From Nitrospira sp. (lineage in GTDB: Bacteria > Nitrospirota > Nitrospiria > Nitrospirales > Nitrospiraceae), in contig JARFXQ010000017.1 of assembly GCA_029194725.1 (NCBI GenBank), positions 1 to 64,000 of the forward strand: 64,000 nt of DNA, given 5' to 3'. Below, piece after piece: positions 25,659-35,427 of this stretch (within the stretch, counting starts at the first letter, position 1; every line of letters begins with the position of its first letter). A program made the translations under genes and the position numbers. The notes beneath the pieces are model-generated. The model had not been told where the DNA came from. It saw nothing but the letters and a program-made list of their open reading frames with translations, and did no database searches.

Positions 25659-26318
25659 ATGGCTGCCAATCCTGGTTTTCCCTTGGTGTTAGATGTTAGA
25701 GGCTGGCCGGTCCTGGTCATCGGTGGTGATGAGGAGGCATCGGAAAAGTCTCAACGCCTGCTTGAGTCCGGTGCGCGGGTCACGGTGCTCAGTCCTACGT
25801 TGAACGAACCACTACGTCTGCTGGCTGCTTCGGGGAAGATCATCCATCGCGGGCGACTGTTTCGAGAAACAGATCTCGAACACGCTATTCTCGTTCTCAA
25901 TACTATTCGAGGCGATCGTGACTTCGCGCAGATGTTGTCGGCTAAAGCCCGAGAAAAGCGGGTGCTGCTCTGGTCGGTAGACTACCCGGAGGCGAGCAGT
26001 GTCACGATGCCGGCAGTCGTGGCAGCGGGACATGTGCGAGTCGCGATCAGCACAAGCGGAGTGGCACCGGCCCTTTCCGGGTTCATGAAAGAGGATTTGG
26101 AACAAATCCTCGATGCGGAATTCATCGAGTTCGTCGAGTGGCTTGGGCATCTGCGTGAACAGGCCAAGGCGAATGAGCCGGATTCCGAAAAGCGACGGGC
26201 ATTGCTCCGAGATGCGTTAGACGGGTTTCGCTTCCTAGGCAAGGTACGATATCCCAAAGTCTGGTCGGAACGACGAGCCGAGACTGTGACGAATAAACAA
26301 TCCGATATGGAGAAATAG
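25659..26318 (+). CDS. precorrin-2 dehydrogenase / sirohydrochlorin ferrochelatase (CysG N-terminal/Met8-like)
   Basis: A 219-aa protein with a Rossmann start (FPLVLDVRGWPVLVIGGDEE), then GARVTVLSPTLNEPLRLLAA, RDFAQMLSAKAREKRVLLWS and SGVAPALSGFMKEDLEQIL. This is the Met8/CysG-B module that oxidises precorrin-2 to sirohydrochlorin and inserts iron to give sirohaem. The needed precorrin-2 would come from the CobA half at 53.4 kb. GGGAG precedes the ATG at 25659 by 8 nt; a longer frame starts at 25572. Confidence 0.87.
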   Translation: MAANPGFPLVLDVRGWPVLVIGGDEEASEKSQRLLESGARVTVLSPTLNEPLRLLAASGKIIHRGRLFRETDLEHAILVLNTIRGDRDFAQMLSAKAREKRVLLWSVDYPEASSVTMPAVVAAGHVRVAISTSGVAPALSGFMKEDLEQILDAEFIEFVEWLGHLREQAKANEPDSEKRRALLRDALDGFRFLGKVRYPKVWSERRAETVTNKQSDMEK

Positions 26319-26330
26319 ATAGGAGCACCG

Positions 26331-26639
26331 ATGGTTCTACTGGAATTCAGCATGTCGCCCTTGGGAAAAGGAGAGAGTGTTGGGAAGTATGTGGCCCGTT
26401 CCCTCGATATTATTGATAGGAGTGGAGTCGCGTATCGCTTGAACCCGATGGGAACGGTCTTGGAAGGGGAATGGGAAGAAGTCTTCGCAGTGGTGCAGAA
26501 ATGCTACGAGCGAATGAAAAAAGATTGCAACCGCGTTTCCTGTACGATCAAGGTCGATTACCGAAAAGGCCATTCCGGGCGTCTCCAAAGCAAGGTTGCC
26601 AGCGTCGAAAAGAAGCTCAAGCGATCAGTCAAACAATAA
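26331..26639 (+). CDS. MTH1187/YqgV-family thiamine-binding protein
   Basis: A 102-aa protein: LEFSMSPLGKGESVGKYVAR, then MGTVLEGEWEEVFAVVQKCY and DCNRVSCTIKVDYRKGHSGR. This ferredoxin-like fold family (DUF77) binds thiamine or related molecules in the cytoplasm. The start lies 12 bp after the precorrin-2 dehydrogenase stop, so the two are probably one operon. Confidence 0.87.
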   Translation: MVLLEFSMSPLGKGESVGKYVARSLDIIDRSGVAYRLNPMGTVLEGEWEEVFAVVQKCYERMKKDCNRVSCTIKVDYRKGHSGRLQSKVASVEKKLKRSVKQ

Positions 26640-26946
26640 GGGGGTGCAGTTAGCGACGCTCTGCCGTAGACCTCCCGCGCGTCGAGAGGGTCAACTCCTC
26701 CGGCATTTCCCCCCATCTTTGGACCGGCCTCCCCCCACTGACGCAAGGGTACAACCCTTCGTATTGCAAAGCTCACGCAGCCGCCATATACTCCGCCAGC
26801 CATACGAGCTATTTCTGCAGGCGAACGCTGCAGGTGCGCAAGACCTGCGGCCCTGTTCCTCCCACGGCCTTAGTACTGACTGGTTGCGCAGGAGGCGCCA
26901 CCGACCATTTCCGTCACATAGACCTGTTGCCTTAGGGGATGACGCC

Positions 26947-29805
26947 ATGACAAGCAGCACGATCGACATCGTCGAGGCCAAGTCCTTCCCGACCATCGAA
27001 CTTTTTCCAAAAGATCGAACCATTCTTGATCAGGGCGCAATGGTATTTCGCCCGTTCGGTTTGGATGAACAGGGTCACACAATCCGAGACCTCAGCGGCG
27101 TCAGCATCAGAGCTGTGACGGTCTTTTTAGAGAAGCTGGTGACGTCGGAAGGAGGCGTGTCGGCTGGGAAAAAAGCAAGCGAGGAGTTGTGCCACCTCTT
27201 GAATGACCGCATCAAGGATCCCGTCTATCACGTGACTCCGGAATTCTTGAGGAACCCCTGGAACAGTTACTCGTACGAATTTGCCTCGTACTTGTATGAG
27301 TTCTGTGAACGGATCTCGGGCGACCCCCGTTTTGCGTTCAAAGCAGGGGCGGAAAAGGTGTCTCCCATCATGCTGGCCCTGACTCGTCCATTCTCCCTGT
27401 CGCAGATCTACACGATGTTTCCCTACTTTGGGAATAAGTTTACGTCTGGATCCGTCGAGTTTCGCGTGGTGGAAGTCACGAGCAGTACGGCTGCGGTGGG
27501 GATGCGGTTTACCGACCGGACGCTCCGGCAGTTCGGGCCCTACCGCAGGCGCTGTGCCTGTCTGGTCTGTCAGTCTGCCCAGGGCATCATGGTCGCAATG
27601 GCTGATCGCATCCACGGCCTTTCTCAGGCGGAAGCGCTCGAGACCTCCTGCATCGGCGAAGATGATGAATGGTGTCAGTGGACGATCCGATGGCAGGAAG
27701 AGAGTCGGTATCGGAAGCGATTCTGGCGAGTGACATCATCCCTAGAGCAGACAAGGCCGACTCGACTGAGCGGTGAGTCTGTTGCCGGCGGAAAGACTGC
27801 CCAGGGCGCACGGTCTTCTGCAGCGACCCGCGTCAAGCCTTCGCCCCATGTGCAGCAGAGTAGTACATGGTTCTTATGGGGAGGGGTGTCGGGCGTTGCC
27901 CTCATGGCGGGCGTCGCGGTGCTGAATCCGGCGGTGAGCCTCGGCGAGGTGTTGTTGGTCGGATTGTGCCCGATCCTCGCTGTGGGCATCATGGTCAATC
28001 GGCGGCTCCTTCGTGAGAGCGAGCGACGCGAGGCCCTGATCCAAGAGCAGATTACATTCGTCGAATCCCGGCACGAGGAATTGCGCGAAGCCTATTTGGA
28101 ACAAGAGCAGATGCGGGTGGAGTTGCGCCGGAAAGTGGCCCAACTCACGGCGCTTCATCGAGCGGGGCTCTCATTCGGTTCGACCTTCGAACGAGATGCC
28201 CTCTTGCATCAGGTGTTGGAAGCCTTGACGCACGAGCTCAACTACAACAGCGCCATGGTGTCCCTGTTTGATCCCTGTGAAAATTCCGTCCAACATATCC
28301 GTCTGATCGGCGCGCCTCGGGAGGTTGAAATGTTCGCCCAGTCCTGTCGGATCCCGATCACCGATCGCGAGAGTCCCGAGGGGACGGTAGCCCTTCAAGG
28401 ACGTCCCCTCTTGGTCAAGGATATTGAGTCGATACGGCACAGCCTTCATCCTCTCAATCAACGCTTAGCCGAATTGAGCGGGACCAAAGCCTTGGTCGTG
28501 GTTCCCATTAAGACCAAAGACCGTATCTGGGGGATGCTGACGGTCGACCGCTCGCACAATCAAAGCGTGACGGAAGACGATTTGGATCTGATGACGACGG
28601 TTGCGAGTCAAGTCTCCATGGCTTTGGATAACGCGTCAGCTTACCAGCAGATCGAAGAGTGGAATCAGAGGTTGGAGGCCAAAGTAAAGGAGCGCACCGA
28701 AGCCCTTGAGCGAGCCGACCGATTGCGTGCTCAATTCCTATCTCATGTGTCTCATGAACTGAGAACACCGCTCACGTCCATCAAGGGATTCATACAAAAT
28801 TTGCTGGATGGCCTGACCGGACCATTGAACGAAAAGCAGCAGCGGTATCTCGTGCGGATGTCGGAAAACTCTGATCGGCTGGTTCGCATGATCGAGGATC
28901 TCCTCGATCGCACCCGCATCGAGACCGGGCGCTTGGAGGTACATCCGGCCGATGTCGAGCTTGAACCCTGCCTTGCCGAGGTGATCGAGCAACTGAAGCC
29001 GCTGGCTCAAGCAAGACAACAGGCTCTGGAATTCTGTTGTACTGACACCGAAGTCATCGTATGGGCGGACCGCGATCGTTTGATTCAAACGGTCGTCAAC
29101 CTGGTGCAAAATGCCATCAAGTTCACCCCGCCTGGCGGAAGCGTGTCGATCGCCTACGAGTTGTCGAATCACCGCAGGGCAACCATTCTGGTTCGGGACA
29201 CGGGCCCCGGTATTGCTCCGGAATACCTTGACAAGATTTTTGAGCCGTTCTTCCGCATCCAACAGGGTCAGCGCACGGCTCCCAAAGGGTTGGGACTTGG
29301 ACTTTCTATCGTGAAAACACTGGTGGAGTTGCAAGGAGGAGAGGTGGCGGCTCGTAATCGACCAGGGGGTGGCGCAGAACTGTCCTTCACGATTCCAATC
29401 CATGCCGTGAAAGAGCCACTGTTACTTGAGTCTCAGCTCAGAGGCCAACACATCTTGGTTGTGGATGATGATGCGGACATTCAGCAACTGCTCCATGATC
29501 GGCTGAAGGCAGGAGGTTACCGGACATCCTCGGCGTTCGACGGACGTCAAGCACTGGCGATTCTTCAATCACAGGAGTTCGACGGGATGATTCTCGATAT
29601 CGGAATCGGTCAGGTCGACGGCCTGGAGGTGCTACGACGGGTGCGTCTGACGAATCAATGCCTTCCCATCATCATGATTACGGCGTCGGGATCCCAGGAG
29701 CTCGCCGTGAGGGCCATCGGGTTGGGAGCCCAAGCCTATCTGCTCAAGCCATTCGACGCAGGCCAGCTTCAGGAAACCATGGATCGGTGTTTCCGGCGTG
29801 CATGA
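26947..29805 (+). CDS. hybrid histidine kinase with V4R-like sensor, GAF and C-terminal receiver
   Basis: From the ATG at 26947 (AGGGG about 8 nt upstream) the protein has 952 residues. In order: a V4R/haem-NO-like sensor at about 60-245 (ending GEDDEWCQWTIRW), two hydrophobic segments at about 305-350, a coiled coil, a GAF domain at about 400-565, HisKA with H603 (SHVSHELRTPL), HATPase_c (NAIKFTPPGG near 721; DTGPGI) and a receiver from 834 with D884 (MILDIGIGQVDG). This is a phosphorelay hub; its output partner is not adjacent. The open frame begins at 26596, but no domain lies before 26947. Confidence 0.88.
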   Translation: MTSSTIDIVEAKSFPTIELFPKDRTILDQGAMVFRPFGLDEQGHTIRDLSGVSIRAVTVFLEKLVTSEGGVSAGKKASEELCHLLNDRIKDPVYHVTPEFLRNPWNSYSYEFASYLYEFCERISGDPRFAFKAGAEKVSPIMLALTRPFSLSQIYTMFPYFGNKFTSGSVEFRVVEVTSSTAAVGMRFTDRTLRQFGPYRRRCACLVCQSAQGIMVAMADRIHGLSQAEALETSCIGEDDEWCQWTIRWQEESRYRKRFWRVTSSLEQTRPTRLSGESVAGGKTAQGARSSAATRVKPSPHVQQSSTWFLWGGVSGVALMAGVAVLNPAVSLGEVLLVGLCPILAVGIMVNRRLLRESERREALIQEQITFVESRHEELREAYLEQEQMRVELRRKVAQLTALHRAGLSFGSTFERDALLHQVLEALTHELNYNSAMVSLFDPCENSVQHIRLIGAPREVEMFAQSCRIPITDRESPEGTVALQGRPLLVKDIESIRHSLHPLNQRLAELSGTKALVVVPIKTKDRIWGMLTVDRSHNQSVTEDDLDLMTTVASQVSMALDNASAYQQIEEWNQRLEAKVKERTEALERADRLRAQFLSHVSHELRTPLTSIKGFIQNLLDGLTGPLNEKQQRYLVRMSENSDRLVRMIEDLLDRTRIETGRLEVHPADVELEPCLAEVIEQLKPLAQARQQALEFCCTDTEVIVWADRDRLIQTVVNLVQNAIKFTPPGGSVSIAYELSNHRRATILVRDTGPGIAPEYLDKIFEPFFRIQQGQRTAPKGLGLGLSIVKTLVELQGGEVAARNRPGGGAELSFTIPIHAVKEPLLLESQLRGQHILVVDDDADIQQLLHDRLKAGGYRTSSAFDGRQALAILQSQEFDGMILDIGIGQVDGLEVLRRVRLTNQCLPIIMITASGSQELAVRAIGLGAQAYLLKPFDAGQLQETMDRCFRRA

Positions 29806-29875
29806 CCCCGATACGAGGCGGGCTCTGAGCCATTTGAGATTACGTCGCGGTGGGCGGCATTCCTCCTGGAACAGC

Positions 29876-31252
29876 ATGCAGGTTCCTGTGCGCTGGGTGC
29901 TTGTGTTTCTGGCTTTTGTCCTGATCTCTTGCAACTCATCCTCTGTATCAGCTCAAGTTCCCCGCGTCTATGGACAGGGATCGGCTGCGTCCGGGATGGG
30001 TAATGCCTTCGCAGCACAAGCAGACGATCCTTCAACTCTTCATTACAACCCAGCTGGGATGGCACGGCTTCGGGGAGTGCAAACGATGGCCGGCTTAACT
30101 TTCGCTGGAGGGACCACCGACTTTACAAGTCCAACCGGGGTCTCGGTCACGGGGGACCATAATGGCGCCTTCGCATGGCCTGGTCCAGGCCATGCATATA
30201 TCACAGCGAATCTCCAAGGCCTTGGTGTTTCCCTGCTCGAGAAACTGACGGTAGGGGTAGGGGTGAACACCCCCTTTGGCTCGGTGATGAGATGGCCTGA
30301 TGACGGTCCCTTCCGGACCGTGACGACATTTACCGCATTGCCCATGTTCGACATCAAGCCCACCGTTGCGTATCAATTGCTCCCAAACCTCTCGATCGGT
30401 GTGGGAGCGGACATCTATACCTTCGCGAGTTTCTTCGGCGAAGGGCAGGCAGAACGGCAGTTGATCTCGCCCAGCGGATTGGCGCCCGCTGGAAGCCAAC
30501 TCGAAGTTAACGGAAAAGGCGCGGCTCCTGGATTCAATGTTGGAGCGTTGTTTACGGCACTCCGAAATGGAGAGGGGCAACCGGTGGCGAATGTCGCCGT
30601 GGTCTACAGAAGCCAAGCAACGCTGCACCTAGACGGGGCCTTGTTGATCAACGGTGTGAAGGTCCAAGATGCGACGACGACGTTGGTGTTGCCGCAGGTG
30701 ATTACAGGTGGAATCGCGCTGTGGCCTGTTCGGAACACAGAACGGGAGTGGAAAGTTGAATTGAACGTGGACTATGTGGGTTGGACATCAGTCCAAAATC
30801 TGGATATCCATCTAGCTAACGGAAAGGTCATTCCGCAGCCACAAAATTGGACTGGGACCTATGATATTTTGATCGGGACGGAGTATCGATGGATGAAGAT
30901 CGGTCGGCTGCCTGGCTGGGAAATCGCGCTACGCGGCGGCTATACCTACCAGCAAGCGCAGGTGCCAGATCTCACTTTTACTCCAGCCGTTCCATCGTCC
31001 GATCTGCATGTCATGTCAACCGGTATTGGGTTGCACTGTCGGAGAAATGGATCATTCTTGGGCCTGATACCCTGTGGTAGTTTGGGCGTCGGTTCCGCAA
31101 AAGCAAGACTGGTCGGCGTGGATTTGTCGTACCAGACGTTCTTCTATGAGCCACGAACGATTTCCGGAAATACCGGGCTTCGTGCCGTGGTGAATGGCCT
31201 CTACAATACCACTCTGTATGCTGGTGCATTGTCCGTCCGAGTCAGTTTCTAG
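29876..31252 (+). CDS. FadL/OmpP1-type outer-membrane transporter
   Basis: A 458-aa protein with a signal peptide (WVLVFLAFVLISCNSSSVSA) and then the family hallmark GQGSAASGMGNAFAAQADDP with LHYNPAGMARL. The rest alternates beta strands (LTVGVGVNTPFGSVMRWPDD; EVELNVDYVGWTSVQNLDIH-like) and ends in RVSF with a terminal phenylalanine, as in beta-barrels. FadL proteins take up hydrophobic compounds. The start at 29876 lies downstream of the kinase stop; a longer frame starts at 29798 but would overlap it. Confidence 0.87.
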   Translation: MQVPVRWVLVFLAFVLISCNSSSVSAQVPRVYGQGSAASGMGNAFAAQADDPSTLHYNPAGMARLRGVQTMAGLTFAGGTTDFTSPTGVSVTGDHNGAFAWPGPGHAYITANLQGLGVSLLEKLTVGVGVNTPFGSVMRWPDDGPFRTVTTFTALPMFDIKPTVAYQLLPNLSIGVGADIYTFASFFGEGQAERQLISPSGLAPAGSQLEVNGKGAAPGFNVGALFTALRNGEGQPVANVAVVYRSQATLHLDGALLINGVKVQDATTTLVLPQVITGGIALWPVRNTEREWKVELNVDYVGWTSVQNLDIHLANGKVIPQPQNWTGTYDILIGTEYRWMKIGRLPGWEIALRGGYTYQQAQVPDLTFTPAVPSSDLHVMSTGIGLHCRRNGSFLGLIPCGSLGVGSAKARLVGVDLSYQTFFYEPRTISGNTGLRAVVNGLYNTTLYAGALSVRVSF

Positions 31253-31308
31253 TCCCTCGGTTTGTTCCAGTCTCTGCGGACATCAACGAACGGTTGTGTG
31301 GGAGTGGA

Positions 31309-32442
31309 TCAGGAGGAATGGTAGAGCCTGGGAATCTGCGGACTGATGGCACAGAGAATTTCGTAGGAGATCGTCCCGGTCCACTCGGCCATGTCGCGGG
31401 CTGTGATTCGCTCGTTTTCCTGTCGCCCGATCAGCACGACTTCGTCACCGACGGCAACGCCCGGTATTGCCGTGACATCCACCATCACCATGTCCATGCA
31501 CACCAATCCCGCGATGGGAGCTCGCCGTCCCCGGATGAGAACATAGCCTCGATTCGAGAGTTGTCGGCTCAACCCGCCTGCATAACCGATCGGGAGAACG
31601 GCAATCCGGGTGAGGCACTTTGCAGTGAATGTGCGATTGTAACTGACCGTTCCACCCGGCTGGATGGTTCGGAGCTGAGCGATGCAGGTCTTGAGCGAGA
31701 GCACCGGCCTCAGGTCCGGAGTCTCAACCGTGCTGGGAAGAGTGTGGTACCCGTACAACATGATGCCGGGTCGTACGAGGGAAAAGTGAGTTGACCGGAA
31801 GCGAACTGCTCCACCGCTATTGGACACATGAACGAGAGGCACCTGAAAACCGTGTTCCAGAACGAGCTTCTTAGCCTTGCTGAATCGGCTGAGTTGTTGT
31901 TCGGTAGCCTCCGGGTCGGAACCATCAGCATCGGCTAGATGAGTCATGAGGCCTTCCAACTGTAAGGAAGATGGAAACCGGTGGGAGTTGATGAGCATCT
32001 CTAGTTCATCGTGCGTGAGACCTAACCGGCCCATACCGGTCTCGATCTTGAGATGTATAGGGTAGGGAGTGGCTTGCGATGCCGCAGCCTGTCCTAGCGC
32101 AGTGAGCACGGCAGGGTCACTCACCACCGGAGTGAGTTGGTGTGCAAGAAGATCACCGAATTGTTCTTGGAAGACCGGTCCTAGAACGACGATCGGCACA
32201 GCGATGCCGGCTTGCCGAAGTGCGACTCCTTCTTCCGTCGAGAAGACGGCAAGGCGAGTCACACCATGCCGTATCAGTGTCCGTGACGTTTGGATCGCGC
32301 CATGGCCGTAGGCGTTGGCTTTGACGACCGCCATGACGTCGCACCCGGGGGAGAGAATCCGACGAAATTGGGAGAGATTATGTGCGAGCGCCGTCAGATC
32401 TATGGTGACGACGGTCGTGAGGAATGTCGGGGTACTCGGCAC
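31309..32442 (-). CDS. alr: alanine racemase
   Basis: A 377-aa PLP enzyme that makes D-alanine for peptidoglycan. The PLP lysine is K41 in AVVKANAYGHG; the conserved VSYNRTF supplies the second catalytic tyrosine; GYADG-like GYAGGLSRQ, ICMDMVMVDV-like VCMDMVMVDV and EVVLIGRQ follow. It begins 29 bp after frr on the same strand, so it may be read from the rpsB operon, where uppS/cdsA are more common. The start is a GTG without a clear ribosome binding site. Confidence 0.95.
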   Translation of the reverse strand: MPSTPTFLTTVVTIDLTALAHNLSQFRRILSPGCDVMAVVKANAYGHGAIQTSRTLIRHGVTRLAVFSTEEGVALRQAGIAVPIVVLGPVFQEQFGDLLAHQLTPVVSDPAVLTALGQAAASQATPYPIHLKIETGMGRLGLTHDELEMLINSHRFPSSLQLEGLMTHLADADGSDPEATEQQLSRFSKAKKLVLEHGFQVPLVHVSNSGGAVRFRSTHFSLVRPGIMLYGYHTLPSTVETPDLRPVLSLKTCIAQLRTIQPGGTVSYNRTFTAKCLTRIAVLPIGYAGGLSRQLSNRGYVLIRGRRAPIAGLVCMDMVMVDVTAIPGVAVGDEVVLIGRQENERITARDMAEWTGTISYEILCAISPQIPRLYHSS

Positions 32443-32471
32443 GCGCAGAAGAAAGAATCAGGAAGTCGGAC

Positions 32472-33035
32472 TCAGACCTCCATGATTTCCTGTTCCTTTT
32501 TCTTGATCACGTCATCGATCTTCTGCCCATATTGCTCGATCAGCTTCTGGGTCTCTTGCTCGGCCTTGCGCAGTTCGTCCTCGGTGAGCTTGGCATCTCT
32601 TTGGAGTTTCTTTAACTCTTCATTCGCGTCTCGCCGAAAACCTCGAATTTGGACCTTCGTCTCCTCTCCATGCTTTTTGCAGATTTTCGTCAACTCCTTT
32701 CGGCGCTCTTCCGTCAGGGGCGGGAGCGGGACTCGGATCACTTTGCCGTCGTTTGAAGGCGTCACACCCAACCCTGAAGCGGATATGGCTTTTTCGATTT
32801 CTTTGATCAGTTTCGGTTCCCAGGGTTGAATGATGATGAGTCGTGCTTCGGGGGTGGAGACGTTCGCGATCTGCTTGAGCGGAGTCATGGTTCCATAATA
32901 GTCGACACGGATGCCGTCGAGCAGCGCGGCGGAGGCCCTCCCGGTCCGGAGCCCGGACAGATCCTTCCGCAAGTGTTCGAGAGCCTGATCCATGTGGGTG
33001 ATGAATGCCTGCCGAACCGGGGCTGCGTTGGACAT
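32472..33035 (-). CDS. frr: ribosome recycling factor
   Basis: A 187-aa protein with the family pattern: HLRKDLSGLRTGRASAALLD, GIRVDYYGTMTPLKQIANVS, and the end EELKKLQRDAKLTEDELRKA. It splits post-termination ribosomes together with EF-G. GAGGTG precedes the ATG. It is 19 bp downstream of pyrH in the rpsB-tsf-pyrH-frr order found in most bacteria. Confidence 0.97.
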   Translation of the reverse strand: MSNAAPVRQAFITHMDQALEHLRKDLSGLRTGRASAALLDGIRVDYYGTMTPLKQIANVSTPEARLIIIQPWEPKLIKEIEKAISASGLGVTPSNDGKVIRVPLPPLTEERRKELTKICKKHGEETKVQIRGFRRDANEELKKLQRDAKLTEDELRKAEQETQKLIEQYGQKIDDVIKKKEQEIMEV

Positions 33036-33054
33036 GAGACACCTCGTGATGGGA

Positions 33055-33780
33055 TCAGCGATCGCCGATCGTAACCAGGGTGCCGATCGGTTCGCCTAAT
33101 GCCACGCGTTTAAAGTTACCCTTGACTTTCAGGTTGAATACGATGAGAGGTAATTTATTGTCCATACAAAGGCTGATCGCCGTGGAATCCATCACCTTGA
33201 GCTTCTGGTTGAGGATGGACAGAAATGAAATCCTCTCATACTGCTTCGCCGACGGATGAGTGACGGGATCGGCATCGTAGATGCCGTCGACTTTCGTTCC
33301 TTTCATGATCGCTTGAGCACTGATCTCCATGGCCCGCAGAACGGCGGCTGTATCGGTTGAGAAATAGGGGTTGCCCGTGCCGGCGGCAAAAATGACCACG
33401 CGGCCCTTTTCAAGATGACGGATCGCCCTCCGACGGATGTATCCCTCTGCGAGCTGGCGCATTTCGATGGCAGATTGAATACGGGTCATGATTCCGATCC
33501 GCTCCAGCGCATTCTGAAGAGCCAGCGCATTGAGCACCGTCGCCAACATCCCCATGTAATCAGCCGAGGCCCGTTCCATGCCTGACGCACTTGCAGCGAT
33601 CCCGCGAAAAATGTTGCCTCCGCCGATGACGATCGCGACTTGTACGTCAAGGGCGACGACGGAACCAATTTCCTCCGCGAGATTTTCCAGAATGGATGGC
33701 TGGATGCCGTAACCCTGCTCGCCGGCCAACATCTCCCCGCTGACTTTCAGAAGGAGGCGTTGGTATTTGGCAGAGCTCAT
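33055..33780 (-). CDS. pyrH: UMP kinase
   Basis: A 241-aa hexameric bacterial UMP kinase: [20 protein letters not shown], the nucleotide loop [29 protein letters not shown] and [19 protein letters not shown]. It phosphorylates UMP to UDP. The first four bases overlap the end of tsf, so translation is coupled. Confidence 0.97.
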   Translation of the reverse strand: MSSAKYQRLLLKVSGEMLAGEQGYGIQPSILENLAEEIGSVVALDVQVAIVIGGGNIFRGIAASASGMERASADYMGMLATVLNALALQNALERIGIMTRIQSAIEMRQLAEGYIRRRAIRHLEKGRVVIFAAGTGNPYFSTDTAAVLRAMEISAQAIMKGTKVDGIYDADPVTHPSAKQYERISFLSILNQKLKVMDSTAISLCMDNKLPLIVFNLKVKGNFKRVALGEPIGTLVTIGDR

Positions 33781-34373
33781 GCTTCGCCTAACTGATAGCG
33801 GGTGAACCGGCGGATGTTCATGTTTTCGCCGATCTTAGAGATCTTCTGAGCGAGTAGATCCTTGATGGTGACGGCTGGGTCCTTGATGAATGACTGTTCC
33901 AACAAGCAGCTTTCCTGGTAGAACTTTTCAAGCTTGCCTTCGATGATCTTCGGCCATGCGGCAGGAGGCTTGCCCATTTCCTTGGCCTGCCCTTCGTAGA
34001 TCGTTTTCTCTTTCTCGGCAACATCAGCAGGAACATCCTCGCGTTTCACGAATGACGGCTTTGCTGCCGCCACCTGCAGGGCCAGATCGTTGACGAAGGC
34101 TCTGAATTCGTCATTCCGGGCGACGAAATCGGTTTCACAGTTGACCTCGATCAGGACACCGATCTTGCCGCCCATATGAATGTAGGAATGAATCAGCCCT
34201 TGGTTGGTTTCTCGCCCGGCTTTCTTGGCAGCAGCCGCGAGGCCTTTTTGCCGCAGATAGTCGACGGCCTTGTCGACGTCGTTCCCGTTTTCATTGAGCG
34301 CCTTCTGACAATCTAGAATTCCGGCACCTGTTTTTTCTCGAAGCTCTTTTACGAGCTGACTGGATCCTGCCAT
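33777..34373 (-). CDS. tsf: elongation factor Ts
   Basis: A 198-aa short-form EF-Ts: [40 protein letters not shown], then [16 protein letters not shown] and the dimerisation core [17 protein letters not shown]. It recharges EF-Tu with GTP. It follows rpsB by 66 bp. Confidence 0.97.
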   Translation of the reverse strand: MAGSSQLVKELREKTGAGILDCQKALNENGNDVDKAVDYLRQKGLAAAAKKAGRETNQGLIHSYIHMGGKIGVLIEVNCETDFVARNDEFRAFVNDLALQVAAAKPSFVKREDVPADVAEKEKTIYEGQAKEMGKPPAAWPKIIEGKLEKFYQESCLLEQSFIKDPAVTIKDLLAQKISKIGENMNIRRFTRYQLGEA

Positions 34374-34439
34374 GATTCGTTGTTTTCCTTCGCTCGGTCG
34401 ATGATGAGGATGAGTTGTTGATGGATCAATCGCGTTAAT

Positions 34440-35213
34440 TTACGAAACCGGAACGCTTTCCACCCGCATGGCCGGTTTCTTTTCGCCGCCGGCGGGAGTT
34501 GCTTGAAACTCTGCTTCTTCTCGCTGGGCTTTCACATGCGCGCCTTCGATACAGGCGTCGGCGATCTTGGAGGTAATCAGTTTGATCGAACGAATCGCGT
34601 CGTCATTTCCAGGAATCGGGTAGGCAATGTCGTCCGGGTCGCAGTTGCTGTCCAAGATGGCGATCACCGGGATATCAAGTCGCTTCGCTTCCTGGACGGC
34701 AATCTTCTCGACTCTTGTATCCAGAACAAAGACCGCACCAGGAAGGCTGCGCATGTTCTTGATGCCGGACAGGTATTTTTGGAGCTTGGCGATATCCTTC
34801 TGCATGAGAAGAACTTCTTTCTTTTTGAGACCATGCTCGCTGGGGTTCAGGAGCGTCGTCTCCATCTTCTTCATCTTATCAATGCTGCGTCGAATCGTTT
34901 GAAAGTTGGTCAACATCCCGCCCAGCCACCGCTGGTTGACGAAATACATGTTGGCTCGTCTGGCTTCTTCTTCGAGGATTTCCGCAGCCTGTCGCTTCGT
35001 GCCGACGAACAAGACGGAGTCTCCGGCTGCAACAAGGTCTCGGACGAAGGCATAGGTCTGCTCCATCCTCGCGACGGTTTGCTGAAGATCGATGATATAG
35101 ATGCCGCTGCGTTCACCGAACAAAAACTTCTTCATCTTGGGATTCCAACGGTTGGTCTGGTGCCCGAAATGAACGCCGGCCTCCAACAACTCCTTGATCG
35201 CCACCACTCCCAT
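34440..35213 (-). CDS. rpsB: 30S ribosomal protein S2
   Basis: From [20 protein letters not shown] (ATG 35213, preceded by GGGAGGTGA) the 257-aa protein shows [20 protein letters not shown] and [20 protein letters not shown] as well as the end [20 protein letters not shown]. It is first in the rpsB-tsf-pyrH-frr(-alr) unit. The 214 bp upstream hold its leader and promoter; I do not see a definite leader motif. Confidence 0.97.
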   Translation of the reverse strand: MGVVAIKELLEAGVHFGHQTNRWNPKMKKFLFGERSGIYIIDLQQTVARMEQTYAFVRDLVAAGDSVLFVGTKRQAAEILEEEARRANMYFVNQRWLGGMLTNFQTIRRSIDKMKKMETTLLNPSEHGLKKKEVLLMQKDIAKLQKYLSGIKNMRSLPGAVFVLDTRVEKIAVQEAKRLDIPVIAILDSNCDPDDIAYPIPGNDDAIRSIKLITSKIADACIEGAHVKAQREEAEFQATPAGGEKKPAMRVESVPVS

Positions 35214-35427
35214 GCCTTCACCTCCCTTCAAGCTTGCAGAGCACCCACAAACCGGGTGAGGGAATCGCTTCCCTTATTCTCAAGCCGCGCAGCGTATCGA
35301 CGCTGATAGTGATTTTATTAAATGGGGCCGTTCTTCCTTTATGTCAGAAACGAACCCCTGCCAGACTCAGACCGGGGACGCTACCATAGTCCTGTCGAGG
35401 TTTCAAGCTGCCCACAGTCTTTTTGAA

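Noticed and set aside
35214..35427. Leader autoregulatory motif upstream of rpsB
   Set aside because: The untranslated stretch is long enough, but I could not identify a definite conserved structure or a strong promoter by eye.
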